Assembly: GCA_903834675.1 (NCBI GenBank)
Contig: CAILKC010000351.1
Location: forward strand, 1-22,424
Length of the DNA stretch: 22,424 bases
Direction: 5' to 3'
From: an uncultured Victivallales bacterium
GTDB taxonomy: Bacteria > Verrucomicrobiota > Lentisphaeria > Oligosphaerales > JAFGRS01
The notes beneath the pieces are model-generated. The model saw only the letters and a list, made by a program, of their open reading frames with translations, was not told the origin of the DNA and ran no database searches. Below are positions 13,434-21,572 of this stretch, in pieces. The position numbers were made by a program, and so were the translations under genes. Position 1 is the first letter of the stretch; every line of letters starts with the position of its first letter.

Positions 13434-14813
13434 GTGTTACACATCGATGACCAACTCCAGCCGACCGATCTGTTGCCGGCTCTGCAGCTGTTCTGGGACC
13501 TTTCCGGGCAGAAGATTCGGCTGCTCGAGACAAGCTATGGCCCCGCGGCAGGGGCCCCGGTGCTCACGGTCGAGGGGCGCTACACCGCTCGTGCCTGGAC
13601 CGAATGGACCCGCGGCTTCCAGTACGGCTCGGCCCTGCTGCAGTTCGACGCCACCGGCGAGGCCGAATTCCTCGAGGTAGGCCGCCGCGGAACCGCGCAG
13701 CACATGCCCGCGCAACTCACCCATTTCGGCGTCCACGACCACGGCTTCAACACGGTCAGTACCTACGGCAATCTCTTCCGGCTCCAGCGCGAGGGCCGCC
13801 TGAATCTCGGCGCCGCCGACGAAGCGCTTCTGGTCCTGGCCCTGAAGTGCTCCGCGGCGGTGCAGGCCTACCGTTGGACTCACACCGCCGAGGGCGGCTT
13901 CATCCACTCGTTCAACGGCCGACACTCGCTCTTTATCGACACCATGCGCTCCCTCCGCATCCTCGCCATCGGGCACCGCTTGGGCCACCTGTTGCTGGCC
14001 GAGAATGACCGCCACGTGTCGCTGCTCGAACGCCTGGTCCAGCATGCGCGCACCACCGCCACCTGGAATGTCTACTACGGCACCGGGCGAGACGCCTACG
14101 ACGTCCACGGCCGGGTCGCCCATGAGAGCATCTTCAACGCCGACGACGGCTGCTATCGCTGTCCCAGTTCCCAGCAGGGCTACTCGCCATTCTCGACCTG
14201 GACCCGCGGCCTGGCCTGGGCCGTGTGCGGTTTTGCCGAACAGCTCGAGTTCATCGACGCGCTGCCCGCGGCCGAATTCGACCGCCTGGGTGGGCGAGAC
14301 GCCGTCGCGACGGTCATGGCCGAGGCCGCCCGAGCCAGCGCCGACTACTACCTCCGGGAAGCCGCCGCCGACGGCATCCCGTACTGGGACACCGGCGCCC
14401 CCGGCCTGCACCGCCTTCTCGGTTGGCGCGACCAACCGGCCGACCCGTTCAACCCCTACGAACCCGTGGACAGCTCCGCCGCCTGCATCGCCTGCCAGGG
14501 GCTGCTGCGCCTCGGCCAGTGGCTCGAAGGCCAGGGCGACCCCGAAGGGCACCACTATGTGCAGGCCGGACTGACCATCCTCCGCAACCTGCTCGACGCG
14601 CCCTACCTCAGCACCGATCCGGCCCACCAGGGCTTGATCCTGCACTCCCTCTACCACCGCCCCAATGGCTGGGATTTCGTGCCGCCCGGACGCACGGTCC
14701 CCTGTGGTGAATCGAGCCTCTGGGGTGACTACCACGCCCGCGAAGCCGCCCTCTACGTGCAGCGCCTCGCCCTCGGGCAGCCCTACCTCACCTTCTGGGG
14801 CCCCACGCCGTAA
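13434..14813 (+). CDS. Glycoside hydrolase family 88-like unsaturated uronyl hydrolase
   Basis: A 459-residue (alpha/alpha)6-barrel protein. HDHGF (101-105) with D102 and FIDTM (167-171) with D169 correspond to the two catalytic aspartates of the GH88 family (Asp88 and Asp149 in the Bacillus enzyme, from memory). QGYSPFSTWTRGLAWAVCGFA (248-268) matches the conserved family block, and ESSLWGDYH (426-434) the C-terminal S-L-x-x-G-D-Y block. GH88 enzymes hydrate the double bond of the unsaturated uronic acid left by polysaccharide lyases, releasing it from oligosaccharides in the cytoplasm. No signal peptide is present, consistent with that. The start is GTG at 13434, with GAGGA at 13421-13425 eight bases upstream; no ATG in this frame fits the N-terminus. 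A lyase is expected to supply its substrate; the propeller protein in this window is a possible but unproven one. Confidence 0.88.
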   Translation: MLHIDDQLQPTDLLPALQLFWDLSGQKIRLLETSYGPAAGAPVLTVEGRYTARAWTEWTRGFQYGSALLQFDATGEAEFLEVGRRGTAQHMPAQLTHFGVHDHGFNTVSTYGNLFRLQREGRLNLGAADEALLVLALKCSAAVQAYRWTHTAEGGFIHSFNGRHSLFIDTMRSLRILAIGHRLGHLLLAENDRHVSLLERLVQHARTTATWNVYYGTGRDAYDVHGRVAHESIFNADDGCYRCPSSQQGYSPFSTWTRGLAWAVCGFAEQLEFIDALPAAEFDRLGGRDAVATVMAEAARASADYYLREAAADGIPYWDTGAPGLHRLLGWRDQPADPFNPYEPVDSSAACIACQGLLRLGQWLEGQGDPEGHHYVQAGLTILRNLLDAPYLSTDPAHQGLILHSLYHRPNGWDFVPPGRTVPCGESSLWGDYHAREAALYVQRLALGQPYLTFWGPTP

Positions 14814-14957
14814 TTCCAGGTTATAGTGTGGCCCCAACGCCTTCCGGTTCGTGCCCTGGGCCGAACGCCACAACCCGAAAACGGTTCCTGGCGGACTCGC
14901 TCCGCCGGGACGGCAGGCAGATTCCATCAGTCAGGTCTGGTCAAAGGAGTGCATGGC

Positions 14958-16145
14958 ATGCAGATCCTGTCGCCTGCAATTGACGGCTACCTCACCCATT
15001 CCTCTTGGATTCGGCGGATGTTTGAGGCTGGGATCGAACTCAAGCGTACCTATGGCGCCGACAACGTCTGCGATTTCAGCCTCGGCAACCCCGATCTGCC
15101 GCCGCCGCCGGCGGTCAAGCAGGCCCTGCGGGACATCGCGGACAGCCTGGACCGGCCCATGGCGCTGGGGTACATGCCCAACGCCGGCTACCCGGAGGTC
15201 CGCGAGCGCCTGGCAGCCTACCTGGCCAGAGAGCAGAGCGTCGACCTGCGCGCCGACCATGTCGTGCTGACCTGCGGCGCCGCCGGGGCCATCAACGCGC
15301 TGTTTCGCGCCGTGCTATCGCCGGGGGATGAGGTGGTCTGCCCGGCGCCCTACTTCGTCGAGTACGGCTTCTACGCCGGCAATTTCGGCGGCGTGCTCAA
15401 ACCGGCGCGGTCGAAACCCCTGACCTTTGAATTGGACCTGGATGCCATCGCCGCGGCGCTGTCCGAGCGCACCCGGGTGGTGCTGGTCAACTCCCCCAAC
15501 AACCCGACCGGGGTGGTGTACGACGAGGGGCCGTTGCGCCAGCTTGCCGCCCTGCTCGAGCAGCACACCCGGAAGATCGGGCGGCCCGTGTACCTGGTTT
15601 CCGACGAGCCCTACCGCTTTCTCACCTACGATGGGGTCAAGGTGCCCCCGATCCTGCCGCTCTACCCGTTCAGCCTCGTCATCGGGTCCTTCTCGAAGAA
15701 CCTGTCGCTGGCCGGCGAACGCATCGGCTACCTGGCGGCGGCGCCGACCATGGAGGGCGTCGAACGGCTGATCGCTGGCGTCATCATGACCAACCGCATC
15801 CTCGGCTTTGTCAACGCTCCCGCCCTCGGCCAGCGCCTGCTCGCCGCCGCCCTCGGCAACGAGGTCGACGTCGGCATCTACAGGGAACGCCGCGATGCCA
15901 TGGCGGGCGTGCTGGACGCCGCCGGCATCCGCTACGCCCTGCCGCGAGGCGCCTTCTACTTCTTCCCCCAGGCGCCTGACGGCGTGGATGACAAGGCCTT
16001 CGTAGACCGGCTCCTGCAAAACCGCGTCCTCGGCGTGCCGGGCAGCGGCTTCGGCTACCCGGGCTTCTTCCGCCTGGCCTTCTGCGCCGACAAGCGCGTC
16101 ATCGAACGCTCGGCGGAAGGCTTCCGCCGGGCGGTTGCCGGCTGA
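14958..16145 (+). CDS. PLP-dependent aminotransferase, class I/II
   Basis: A 395-residue fold-type I enzyme. SLGNPD (41-46) is the N-terminal substrate segment; NSPNNPTG (178-185) contains the cofactor-binding Asn; DEPYR (216-220) holds the Asp that pairs with the pyridine nitrogen and the Tyr near O3; SFSKNLSLAGERIGY (244-258) carries the Schiff-base K247 and the phosphate-binding R255; R372 (FRLAF) should bind the substrate carboxylate. It belongs to the aspartate/tyrosine/alanine aminotransferase group; the exact amino acid is not predictable. The frame is open from 14826, but GGAG at 14946-14949 precedes the ATG at 14958 by 8 bases and homology starts there. It follows the GH88 gene by 144 bases and precedes the OYE-GltD fusion by 42, so the last two are likely one operon. 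Confidence 0.92.
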   Translation: MQILSPAIDGYLTHSSWIRRMFEAGIELKRTYGADNVCDFSLGNPDLPPPPAVKQALRDIADSLDRPMALGYMPNAGYPEVRERLAAYLAREQSVDLRADHVVLTCGAAGAINALFRAVLSPGDEVVCPAPYFVEYGFYAGNFGGVLKPARSKPLTFELDLDAIAAALSERTRVVLVNSPNNPTGVVYDEGPLRQLAALLEQHTRKIGRPVYLVSDEPYRFLTYDGVKVPPILPLYPFSLVIGSFSKNLSLAGERIGYLAAAPTMEGVERLIAGVIMTNRILGFVNAPALGQRLLAAALGNEVDVGIYRERRDAMAGVLDAAGIRYALPRGAFYFFPQAPDGVDDKAFVDRLLQNRVLGVPGSGFGYPGFFRLAFCADKRVIERSAEGFRRAVAG

Positions 16146-16187
16146 ACCCCTAGCCCAGCGTCGCGGGCCATTCTGAGAGGACTCCGC

Positions 16188-18791
16188 ATGTCCGAGCATC
16201 AACGTTTCGCCTATCGTTCACTGACCGAATTGCGTGCGGACATCGCACGTCTTGGCCTCGGTATTCCCACCCAGGAAGAGGTCGGCATCCTCGGCCAACC
16301 CGTAAGCATCGGCCGACACCAGCTCCCCAACCGTTTCGCGGTCCATCCGATGGAGGGGTTCGACTCGGATACCAAGGGGGCGCCTGGGCCGCTCTCGTTC
16401 CGCCGTTATCGCCGCTATGCGGAGGGGGGCGCCGGTCTGCTTTGGTTTGAGGCCACCGCGGTGCTCTGGGAGGCCCGCTCCAACCCCGGACAGCTCTGGC
16501 TCCATGAGGGTAATGTCGACGTCTATGCCCGGCTGGTCGAGGAGACGCGTCGGGCGGCTCGGGAGGCCTGGGGCCGCGAGCCGGTCCTGGTGCTCCAGCT
16601 CACGCACTCGGGACGCTACAGCAAGCCCGCCGGAGTCCCGCGACCCCTGATCGCGCACCACAGCCCGATTCTCGACCCGCTGCACCGCCTGCCGCCAGAC
16701 TACCCGCTGGTCACCGACGACTACCTGGACCGGCTGCAGGAACACTTTGTCGCGGCCGCACGCCTGGCGGCCAGAGCCGGCTTCGACGGCGTCGACATCA
16801 AGGGCTGTCACCGCTACCTGGCCGCCGAGCTGCACGCCTCCTTCACCCGCCCTGGACGCTATGGCGGCAGCTTCGAGAACCGTACCCGCCTGCTGCGCGA
16901 AACCATGACTCGCATCCGGGACGAGGCGCTGGGCCTCTTCGTCACCACCCGCCTCAACGCCTACGACGCCATCGCCCACCCCTACGGCTTCGGAGTGAGC
17001 ACCTACGACCACCGCGTGCCCGACCTGAGCGAGCCGCTGCGCTACGTCGAGATGCTCCGGGAGATCGGCATACCGCTGCTGAATCTCTCCATCGGCAACC
17101 CTTACTACAATCCCCACTACGGCCGCCCGTATGACTTTCAGATCTATGGCGCTAACCTGCCTGAAGAGCATCCCCTGCAAGGTATTGCACGATTCCTTAC
17201 GATCACCCGTACGGTGCAGAAAGCCTTCCCGGACCTGCCCGTGATCGGTTCCGGTTACGCCTGGCTGCGCCAGTTCATGCCCAACGTGGCCGCCGCGGTC
17301 GTGCAGAGCGGCGGGGCCACCCTCGTCGGCCAGGGCCGCGGCGCCTTCGCCTACCCGGAGTCCGTACGCGACATCCTCGAAAAGGGCGCCATGGACCCCA
17401 AGAAGTGCTGCGTGACCTGTTCGGGCTGTACTCAGATCATGCGCGACGGAGCCAAGACCGGTTGCGTCATCCACGACGCGGATATCTACGGGCCGCAGTA
17501 CCGCCTCGGTCGCCGCTACGCCTTGGATCGGCTGCAGCACGAAGTCCGGCGTTGCCGCGCCTGCCTGGAGGCGACCTGCAGCTCCGCCTGTCCCGCCCAG
17601 GTCGACGTCCCCGGCTTCCTGAAGGCCTTTGCGCAGGGCGACATCGCCACCTCCTATGCGATCCTGCGAGAGCGTAACGTCCTGCCCGAGATGTGCGGCT
17701 TCGTCTGCCCGGCCAACGAGCAGTGCCAGGGCCATTGCGTCGAGGACATCTTCGCCAAGAATTCGGTACCCATCCAGGACATCCAGATGGTCGTCTCCCG
17801 CAGTGCCCGCCTGCAAGGGCTGACCGGGGTGAAGCTGGGCGTAGCCACGGGCAAGCGGGTGGCGGTGATTGGCGGCGGCCCGGCCGGTCTCGCCGGCGCC
17901 ATACGGCTGTTGGAGAAGGGGCACCACGTCACCCTGATCGAACGCGGCGACCGCCTCGGCGGCACCCCGCAAACCACCATCCCGGAAGAGCGCTACGCCG
18001 ACGCCGACGCCGAAGTGGAAGCCATCCTCGCGCCAGCCCTGGCCGAGGGACGCCTCGAGCTGCGCCTGCAGACGGCGCTGGGCCGCGAACTGGCCCTGCC
18101 GGAACTCTGCCAGACCTTCGACGCCGTCTTCCTGGCCCTCGGCCTCAGCGCCTCCACACGCCTCGGCCAGGCCGACGGCGTTACCGATGCCCTGGCCTTC
18201 CTGCGCGACGCCAAGCTGAATCTGCTCCCACGCCTCCCGGATCGAGTCGCTGTCCTCGGCGCCGGCAATACGGCCATGGACGCCGCCTCGACCGCGCTCG
18301 ACCGCGGGGCCCGTGATGTGACCCTCATCTACCGGCGCTCATTCCGTGAAATGCCCGCCTGGAAGAGCGAACGGGATGGCTTCCTCGCGAAGGGCGGCAA
18401 TATCCTGCTGTTGCACCAGCCGCTCGGTTACCAGACGGACGCGGCCGGTCGGCTGTGTGGAATCCGCCTGGTGCGCACGGAACTCGGCGAGCCCGACGCC
18501 TCCGGTCGGCGTCGGCCGATACCCCTGCCCGCCAGCGAGTTCACCTTCCCTGTCGAGCTCGTGATCGAGGCCATGGGCCAGGCTCTGGAGGCAGATCTGC
18601 GCCAGGCACTTGCAGGCGTCACCTTTACCCCTGCGGGCCTGATCGCGGTCGATGCGCGTTTTGCCACCAGCAAGCCGGGACTCTACGCGGCGGGCGACGC
18701 CATCAACGGCGGCACCACGGCCGTCCAAGGCATCGCGGAAGCTCTGCGCGCCGCCGCGGCCATTCACGAGGACCTCATGGCCCGGCCATGA
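16188..18791 (+). CDS. Fused OYE-like NADH:flavin oxidoreductase and GltD-like FAD/NAD(P) oxidoreductase
   Basis: An 867-residue, multi-cofactor protein. Residues 40-395 form an Old Yellow Enzyme-type FMN barrel (VHPMEG near 52-57, RYGGSFENR near 224-232). The usual OYE His-x-x-His is K205-G-C-H208 here. Cysteines 407, 408, 411, 414 and 426 probably hold a 4Fe-4S cluster as in 2,4-dienoyl-CoA reductase. Residues 450-520 carry the cysteine pattern of the GltD/DPYD N-terminal domain (C456, C459, C464, C468, C503, C507, C513, C517), usually two more clusters. Residues 556-867 are the FAD and NAD(P) domains: IGGGPAG (561-567), VLGAGNTAMD (689-698), AAGD (834-837). Electrons should flow from NAD(P)H through FAD and the clusters to FMN and an unsaturated substrate. 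E. coli-type FadH lacks the 450-520 domain. TGAGAGGA is just upstream of the ATG. The convergent SGNH gene ends 5 bases away. Confidence 0.9.
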   Translation: MSEHQRFAYRSLTELRADIARLGLGIPTQEEVGILGQPVSIGRHQLPNRFAVHPMEGFDSDTKGAPGPLSFRRYRRYAEGGAGLLWFEATAVLWEARSNPGQLWLHEGNVDVYARLVEETRRAAREAWGREPVLVLQLTHSGRYSKPAGVPRPLIAHHSPILDPLHRLPPDYPLVTDDYLDRLQEHFVAAARLAARAGFDGVDIKGCHRYLAAELHASFTRPGRYGGSFENRTRLLRETMTRIRDEALGLFVTTRLNAYDAIAHPYGFGVSTYDHRVPDLSEPLRYVEMLREIGIPLLNLSIGNPYYNPHYGRPYDFQIYGANLPEEHPLQGIARFLTITRTVQKAFPDLPVIGSGYAWLRQFMPNVAAAVVQSGGATLVGQGRGAFAYPESVRDILEKGAMDPKKCCVTCSGCTQIMRDGAKTGCVIHDADIYGPQYRLGRRYALDRLQHEVRRCRACLEATCSSACPAQVDVPGFLKAFAQGDIATSYAILRERNVLPEMCGFVCPANEQCQGHCVEDIFAKNSVPIQDIQMVVSRSARLQGLTGVKLGVATGKRVAVIGGGPAGLAGAIRLLEKGHHVTLIERGDRLGGTPQTTIPEERYADADAEVEAILAPALAEGRLELRLQTALGRELALPELCQTFDAVFLALGLSASTRLGQADGVTDALAFLRDAKLNLLPRLPDRVAVLGAGNTAMDAASTALDRGARDVTLIYRRSFREMPAWKSERDGFLAKGGNILLLHQPLGYQTDAAGRLCGIRLVRTELGEPDASGRRRPIPLPASEFTFPVELVIEAMGQALEADLRQALAGVTFTPAGLIAVDARFATSKPGLYAAGDAINGGTTAVQGIAEALRAAAAIHEDLMARP

Positions 18792-18796
18792 TGCGG

Positions 18797-20227
18797 CTAG
18801 GGTAGCGGCGGCTTGTAGACCTTGAAGCTCGCCACCGGGACGGCGCCATCGCCGTTGGGGGTAAACTCCAGCGTGTGCGGGCCGTTGCTCAGCCCCTGGG
18901 CCAGAGTCGTGGCGTACTCGCGGGAAGCCTCGGGCGTGGCCGGGGCCTGGTAGACGTCCACAAACAGCGGCTTCGTCTCCCAGGTGATCACATAGTCCGG
19001 CGGCAGCGGCTTCTTGGCGTACTGCAACGCCCCGATGACACTCCAGGCCGAGGGCTCGATGGTGACCCGGCCCGAGCTCGAGACGAAGCGCTGGCTGGCG
19101 CTGCCTTCGCCGTCCGGGCCGGTGACCGAGCCACTCACGGCGAACTTGAGCACCTTCTTCTCCACATCGCACTCGCTGATCTTCAGCGTCCAGGTCTCGA
19201 CGAGCAACGGCTGGTCATGGCCGAACTGGTTGATGGAAGGCCACCATACGTGCGGCGCAGCGGTCGGGCGACCGTGGTAGTACAACTCGGGGAACTGGGA
19301 CGGCGCCTTGCCGTCCAGCAACACCTTGGCAGTGCCCAGTTTCGCCTCGGCGCCAGGCTTGGCGATGACGTCAATGCGGTTGCCGTCAAACTGCAGTTTC
19401 AGGCTCCCCCCCGGTCCCGGCGCCAGGCGCGGGTCGGTCGTCGGGGTCTCCCGCACCAGGTCCTTCCAGGGGTCCTGCGGAAAGGCAGGATCGTAGCGCA
19501 GAGAGGGCGCGACGAGCTTGCGGATCAAAAAGTTCCCCAGGGCATTGGGGTGGACGCTGTCTGCCAGGGTGTCCTTGGGGTAGAGCTGATGCTCTTTGAG
19601 GTAAACGCGCAACGCCTCACGCACCTCCGCAATCTCGCAACCGTACTTGGGGGCCAGTTGCCGCCACAGGGCCACCCGTTCCTCGTCATCCTTGGTCTGC
19701 CCGATCACGCCGGGATCGTCGAGAGGCGTCTCCTTGGGTAGGGTGGGGTTGAAGCGGAAGTGCGTGGTCCACAGCAGGATCTCGGAGGTGGTACGCTGCC
19801 GTACCCGCTTGATGATCTCCTCCTGCTCGCCCGTCTTCACCCCGCCCCAGCAGTGGTAGATCAACAGGTCGGGGTAGAAGGGGTAGAGGTCGTAATCCGC
19901 GGTCTTGAGCAGCGATTCGGCACCATAGCCACCAATCGCGCGGTTCTCGATCTGGAGGTCGGCATGGGGGTACTGTTTGCGCAGGTCGTCGGCCAGGGCG
20001 TAGGACCACGGCCCAGCGGTAACGGACTGGCCGTAGAACAGGATGCGCACCCGGTTACGACGCTCCGGCGTGCTCGTGGCCAGCAGCGTCATCGTGCGCT
20101 GAATGCTCTTGCCAAGCTGGGCCAGGTTCGCCGGCGCCGGCGGCGCCTCGAAGGCGTCCTGAGCCATCGCCGCGCCGCCGCAGAGCAGCGCAATCAGCGT
20201 GGGAGTCCGGCAGATGAGAAGCTTCAC
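18797..20227 (-). CDS. Secreted SGNH/GDSL-type hydrolase with C-terminal domain
   Basis: A 476-residue exported protein. Residues 1-22 are a signal peptide ending at AMAQ. The hydrolase domain spans about 50-240: block I FYGQSVT (64-70) with nucleophile S68, block II-like IGGYGAES (98-105) with oxyanion glycines, and block V DSVHPN (223-228) with D223 and H226 completing the triad. The block III Asn position is not clear to me. Family members remove acetyl or other acyl groups from polysaccharides. The remaining 230 residues (beta-rich, many aromatic and Pro residues) look like an added carbohydrate-binding or immunoglobulin-like module. The start codon is GTG (20227) because the signal peptide begins there; AAGG sits about 11 bases before it, a weak ribosome site. 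It lies 95 bases downstream of the Gfo/Idh/MocA gene on the same strand. Confidence 0.86.
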   Translation of the reverse strand: MKLLICRTPTLIALLCGGAAMAQDAFEAPPAPANLAQLGKSIQRTMTLLATSTPERRNRVRILFYGQSVTAGPWSYALADDLRKQYPHADLQIENRAIGGYGAESLLKTADYDLYPFYPDLLIYHCWGGVKTGEQEEIIKRVRQRTTSEILLWTTHFRFNPTLPKETPLDDPGVIGQTKDDEERVALWRQLAPKYGCEIAEVREALRVYLKEHQLYPKDTLADSVHPNALGNFLIRKLVAPSLRYDPAFPQDPWKDLVRETPTTDPRLAPGPGGSLKLQFDGNRIDVIAKPGAEAKLGTAKVLLDGKAPSQFPELYYHGRPTAAPHVWWPSINQFGHDQPLLVETWTLKISECDVEKKVLKFAVSGSVTGPDGEGSASQRFVSSSGRVTIEPSAWSVIGALQYAKKPLPPDYVITWETKPLFVDVYQAPATPEASREYATTLAQGLSNGPHTLEFTPNGDGAVPVASFKVYKPPLP

Positions 20228-20272
20228 GAGCGCCTGCCTTTCGGTTCACCGTCGTCTCTGAGCCATGTCAAC

Positions 20273-20313
20273 CTGGACAATCTGGACAGCCTAACCGCCT
20301 AACCGCCTAATCG
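20273..20313. repeat. Short tandem repeats between SGNH and oxidoreductase genes
   Basis: CTGGACA occurs at 20273-20279 and 20282-20288, followed by three 8-base units CCTAACCG, CCTAACCG, CCTAATCG (20290-20313). The array fills half of the 95-bp gap. It may be a minor relative of the short-unit tracts seen elsewhere in the window, though the units differ. Confidence 0.75.
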
Positions 20314-20322
20314 GGGGGAGCC

Positions 20323-21354
20323 CTACGGGTACAGGACCGGCAACGTGCGGCCCTGCGCGGCGCTCTGCCCGGCCAGATCCATGATGTGAATGGGCCGCCG
20401 TGCGTATTCGGGCGTGATCACCAGCGGCTCGCCCTTGACCAAGTGGTCGGCGATGTTCTGGTAGAACTGCCAGCTTTGAGCTTGTGGCACCGGCCCCGAA
20501 CGCTCGACCCGGCAGCCGTCTTCCTGGCAGGTCGCCAGCCAGCGATCGGGGTTGATGACGAAGGTGCCCTTCGTGCCAGTGACCTCCAGCATGCCGCGCC
20601 GCGGGGTCGAATCAATGCTGGACATGATCAGCGTCAGCCACTGGCCATTATCGAAGCGGACGATGGCGCTGACCTCGTCCTCGTTGGTATCCTCGCCATA
20701 GGGCGTGTGTTTGGCCCAGAAGCCCTTGTGCGCAAAGCCGGTCACCTCAACCATCTTGCCCCGCAGGATCTGCAGGGCGTACTCCAGGAAATGCGCGCCC
20801 CAATCGTACAGGATCCCGCCCGAGATGGTCTTGCTGGTGCGCCACCAGTTGCGGGGGCAGGCGTAGTGGCAGGAGTGCGCCTCGATCCGGATGACCTCGC
20901 CGATCAGGCCGGCCTGGATCTGCTCGAGCGCGTTCATGATCCAGCCATCCCAGTGCCGGTTGTGGTAGGTCGACAGCATGACCTTGCTCGCCTTGGCGGC
21001 GGCAATCATGGCGTCACACTCGGCGGTGGTGATGGCAAACGGCTTCTCGGTCACCACATGCCGACCGGCCTTCAGGCACTCGATGGCCAGCGGCGCATGG
21101 ACGTTGTGCGGAGTGCAGATGGCCACCAGGTCGACGGGGCTCTGCTTCAACATCTCGGTGGCCGAGAGAAAGGTCTCCACCTCGGGAAAGTCCGCTTTCG
21201 CCACCGGCAAGCGGCTGGCATCAATGTCGGCCACCGCCACCGGCGTCATCCCGGCACGCTTCATCTCGTTCAGGTGATGCCGGGCAATGCTGAACGAAGC
21301 CCCATAGCCAACCACCCCGACCTTGATCTGTGCCGCGCTCTTGTACCGCTTCAT
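20323..21354 (-). CDS. Gfo/Idh/MocA family NAD(P)-dependent oxidoreductase
   Basis: A 343-residue two-domain enzyme. The Rossmann domain has VGVVGYGAS (12-20), D33-x-D for the cofactor ribose region (ADIDASR) and the family's EKP motif at 103-105, whose Lys is the usual catalytic residue. The C-terminal domain has the DWGAH pattern (184-188), with D184 and H188 at the substrate site. Family members oxidise or reduce sugars, inositols and sugar acids. The frame is open to 21456, but the ATG at 21354 starts at the family N-terminus with GGGGA a few bases upstream. The gene diverges from the LamG gene across a 218-bp gap and reads toward the SGNH hydrolase, suggesting a shared sugar-modification role. 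Confidence 0.92.
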   Translation of the reverse strand: MKRYKSAAQIKVGVVGYGASFSIARHHLNEMKRAGMTPVAVADIDASRLPVAKADFPEVETFLSATEMLKQSPVDLVAICTPHNVHAPLAIECLKAGRHVVTEKPFAITTAECDAMIAAAKASKVMLSTYHNRHWDGWIMNALEQIQAGLIGEVIRIEAHSCHYACPRNWWRTSKTISGGILYDWGAHFLEYALQILRGKMVEVTGFAHKGFWAKHTPYGEDTNEDEVSAIVRFDNGQWLTLIMSSIDSTPRRGMLEVTGTKGTFVINPDRWLATCQEDGCRVERSGPVPQAQSWQFYQNIADHLVKGEPLVITPEYARRPIHIMDLAGQSAAQGRTLPVLYP

Positions 21355-21572
21355 CAATCCCCGTCTCCTTCCTGAAAAACCCACCGGGCCGGCAGCACGC
21401 CACCCCGGACGACCGATACCGCCTGCAATGTACTCCGCTACCGCACCCGCTTCCACGGCAGCCGGAAAGCGCGAATGAACAAGCAGGAATGCGCCGGGCC
21501 AGGCACTAGATTGGAGGGGACGTTCGGGGTTCGACGTTTTCCCCCTGGGTCAGGCGAAAAGGGGACTGGACC

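Noticed and set aside
13437..14927. A 496-codon open frame on the minus strand, opposite the GH88 gene
   Set aside because: Antisense shadow favoured by high GC at third positions; Gly/Val/Ala-rich without a domain.
16218..17972. A 584-codon open frame on the minus strand, opposite the OYE-GltD gene
   Set aside because: Antisense of a protein with multiple verified cofactor motifs; no motif of its own.
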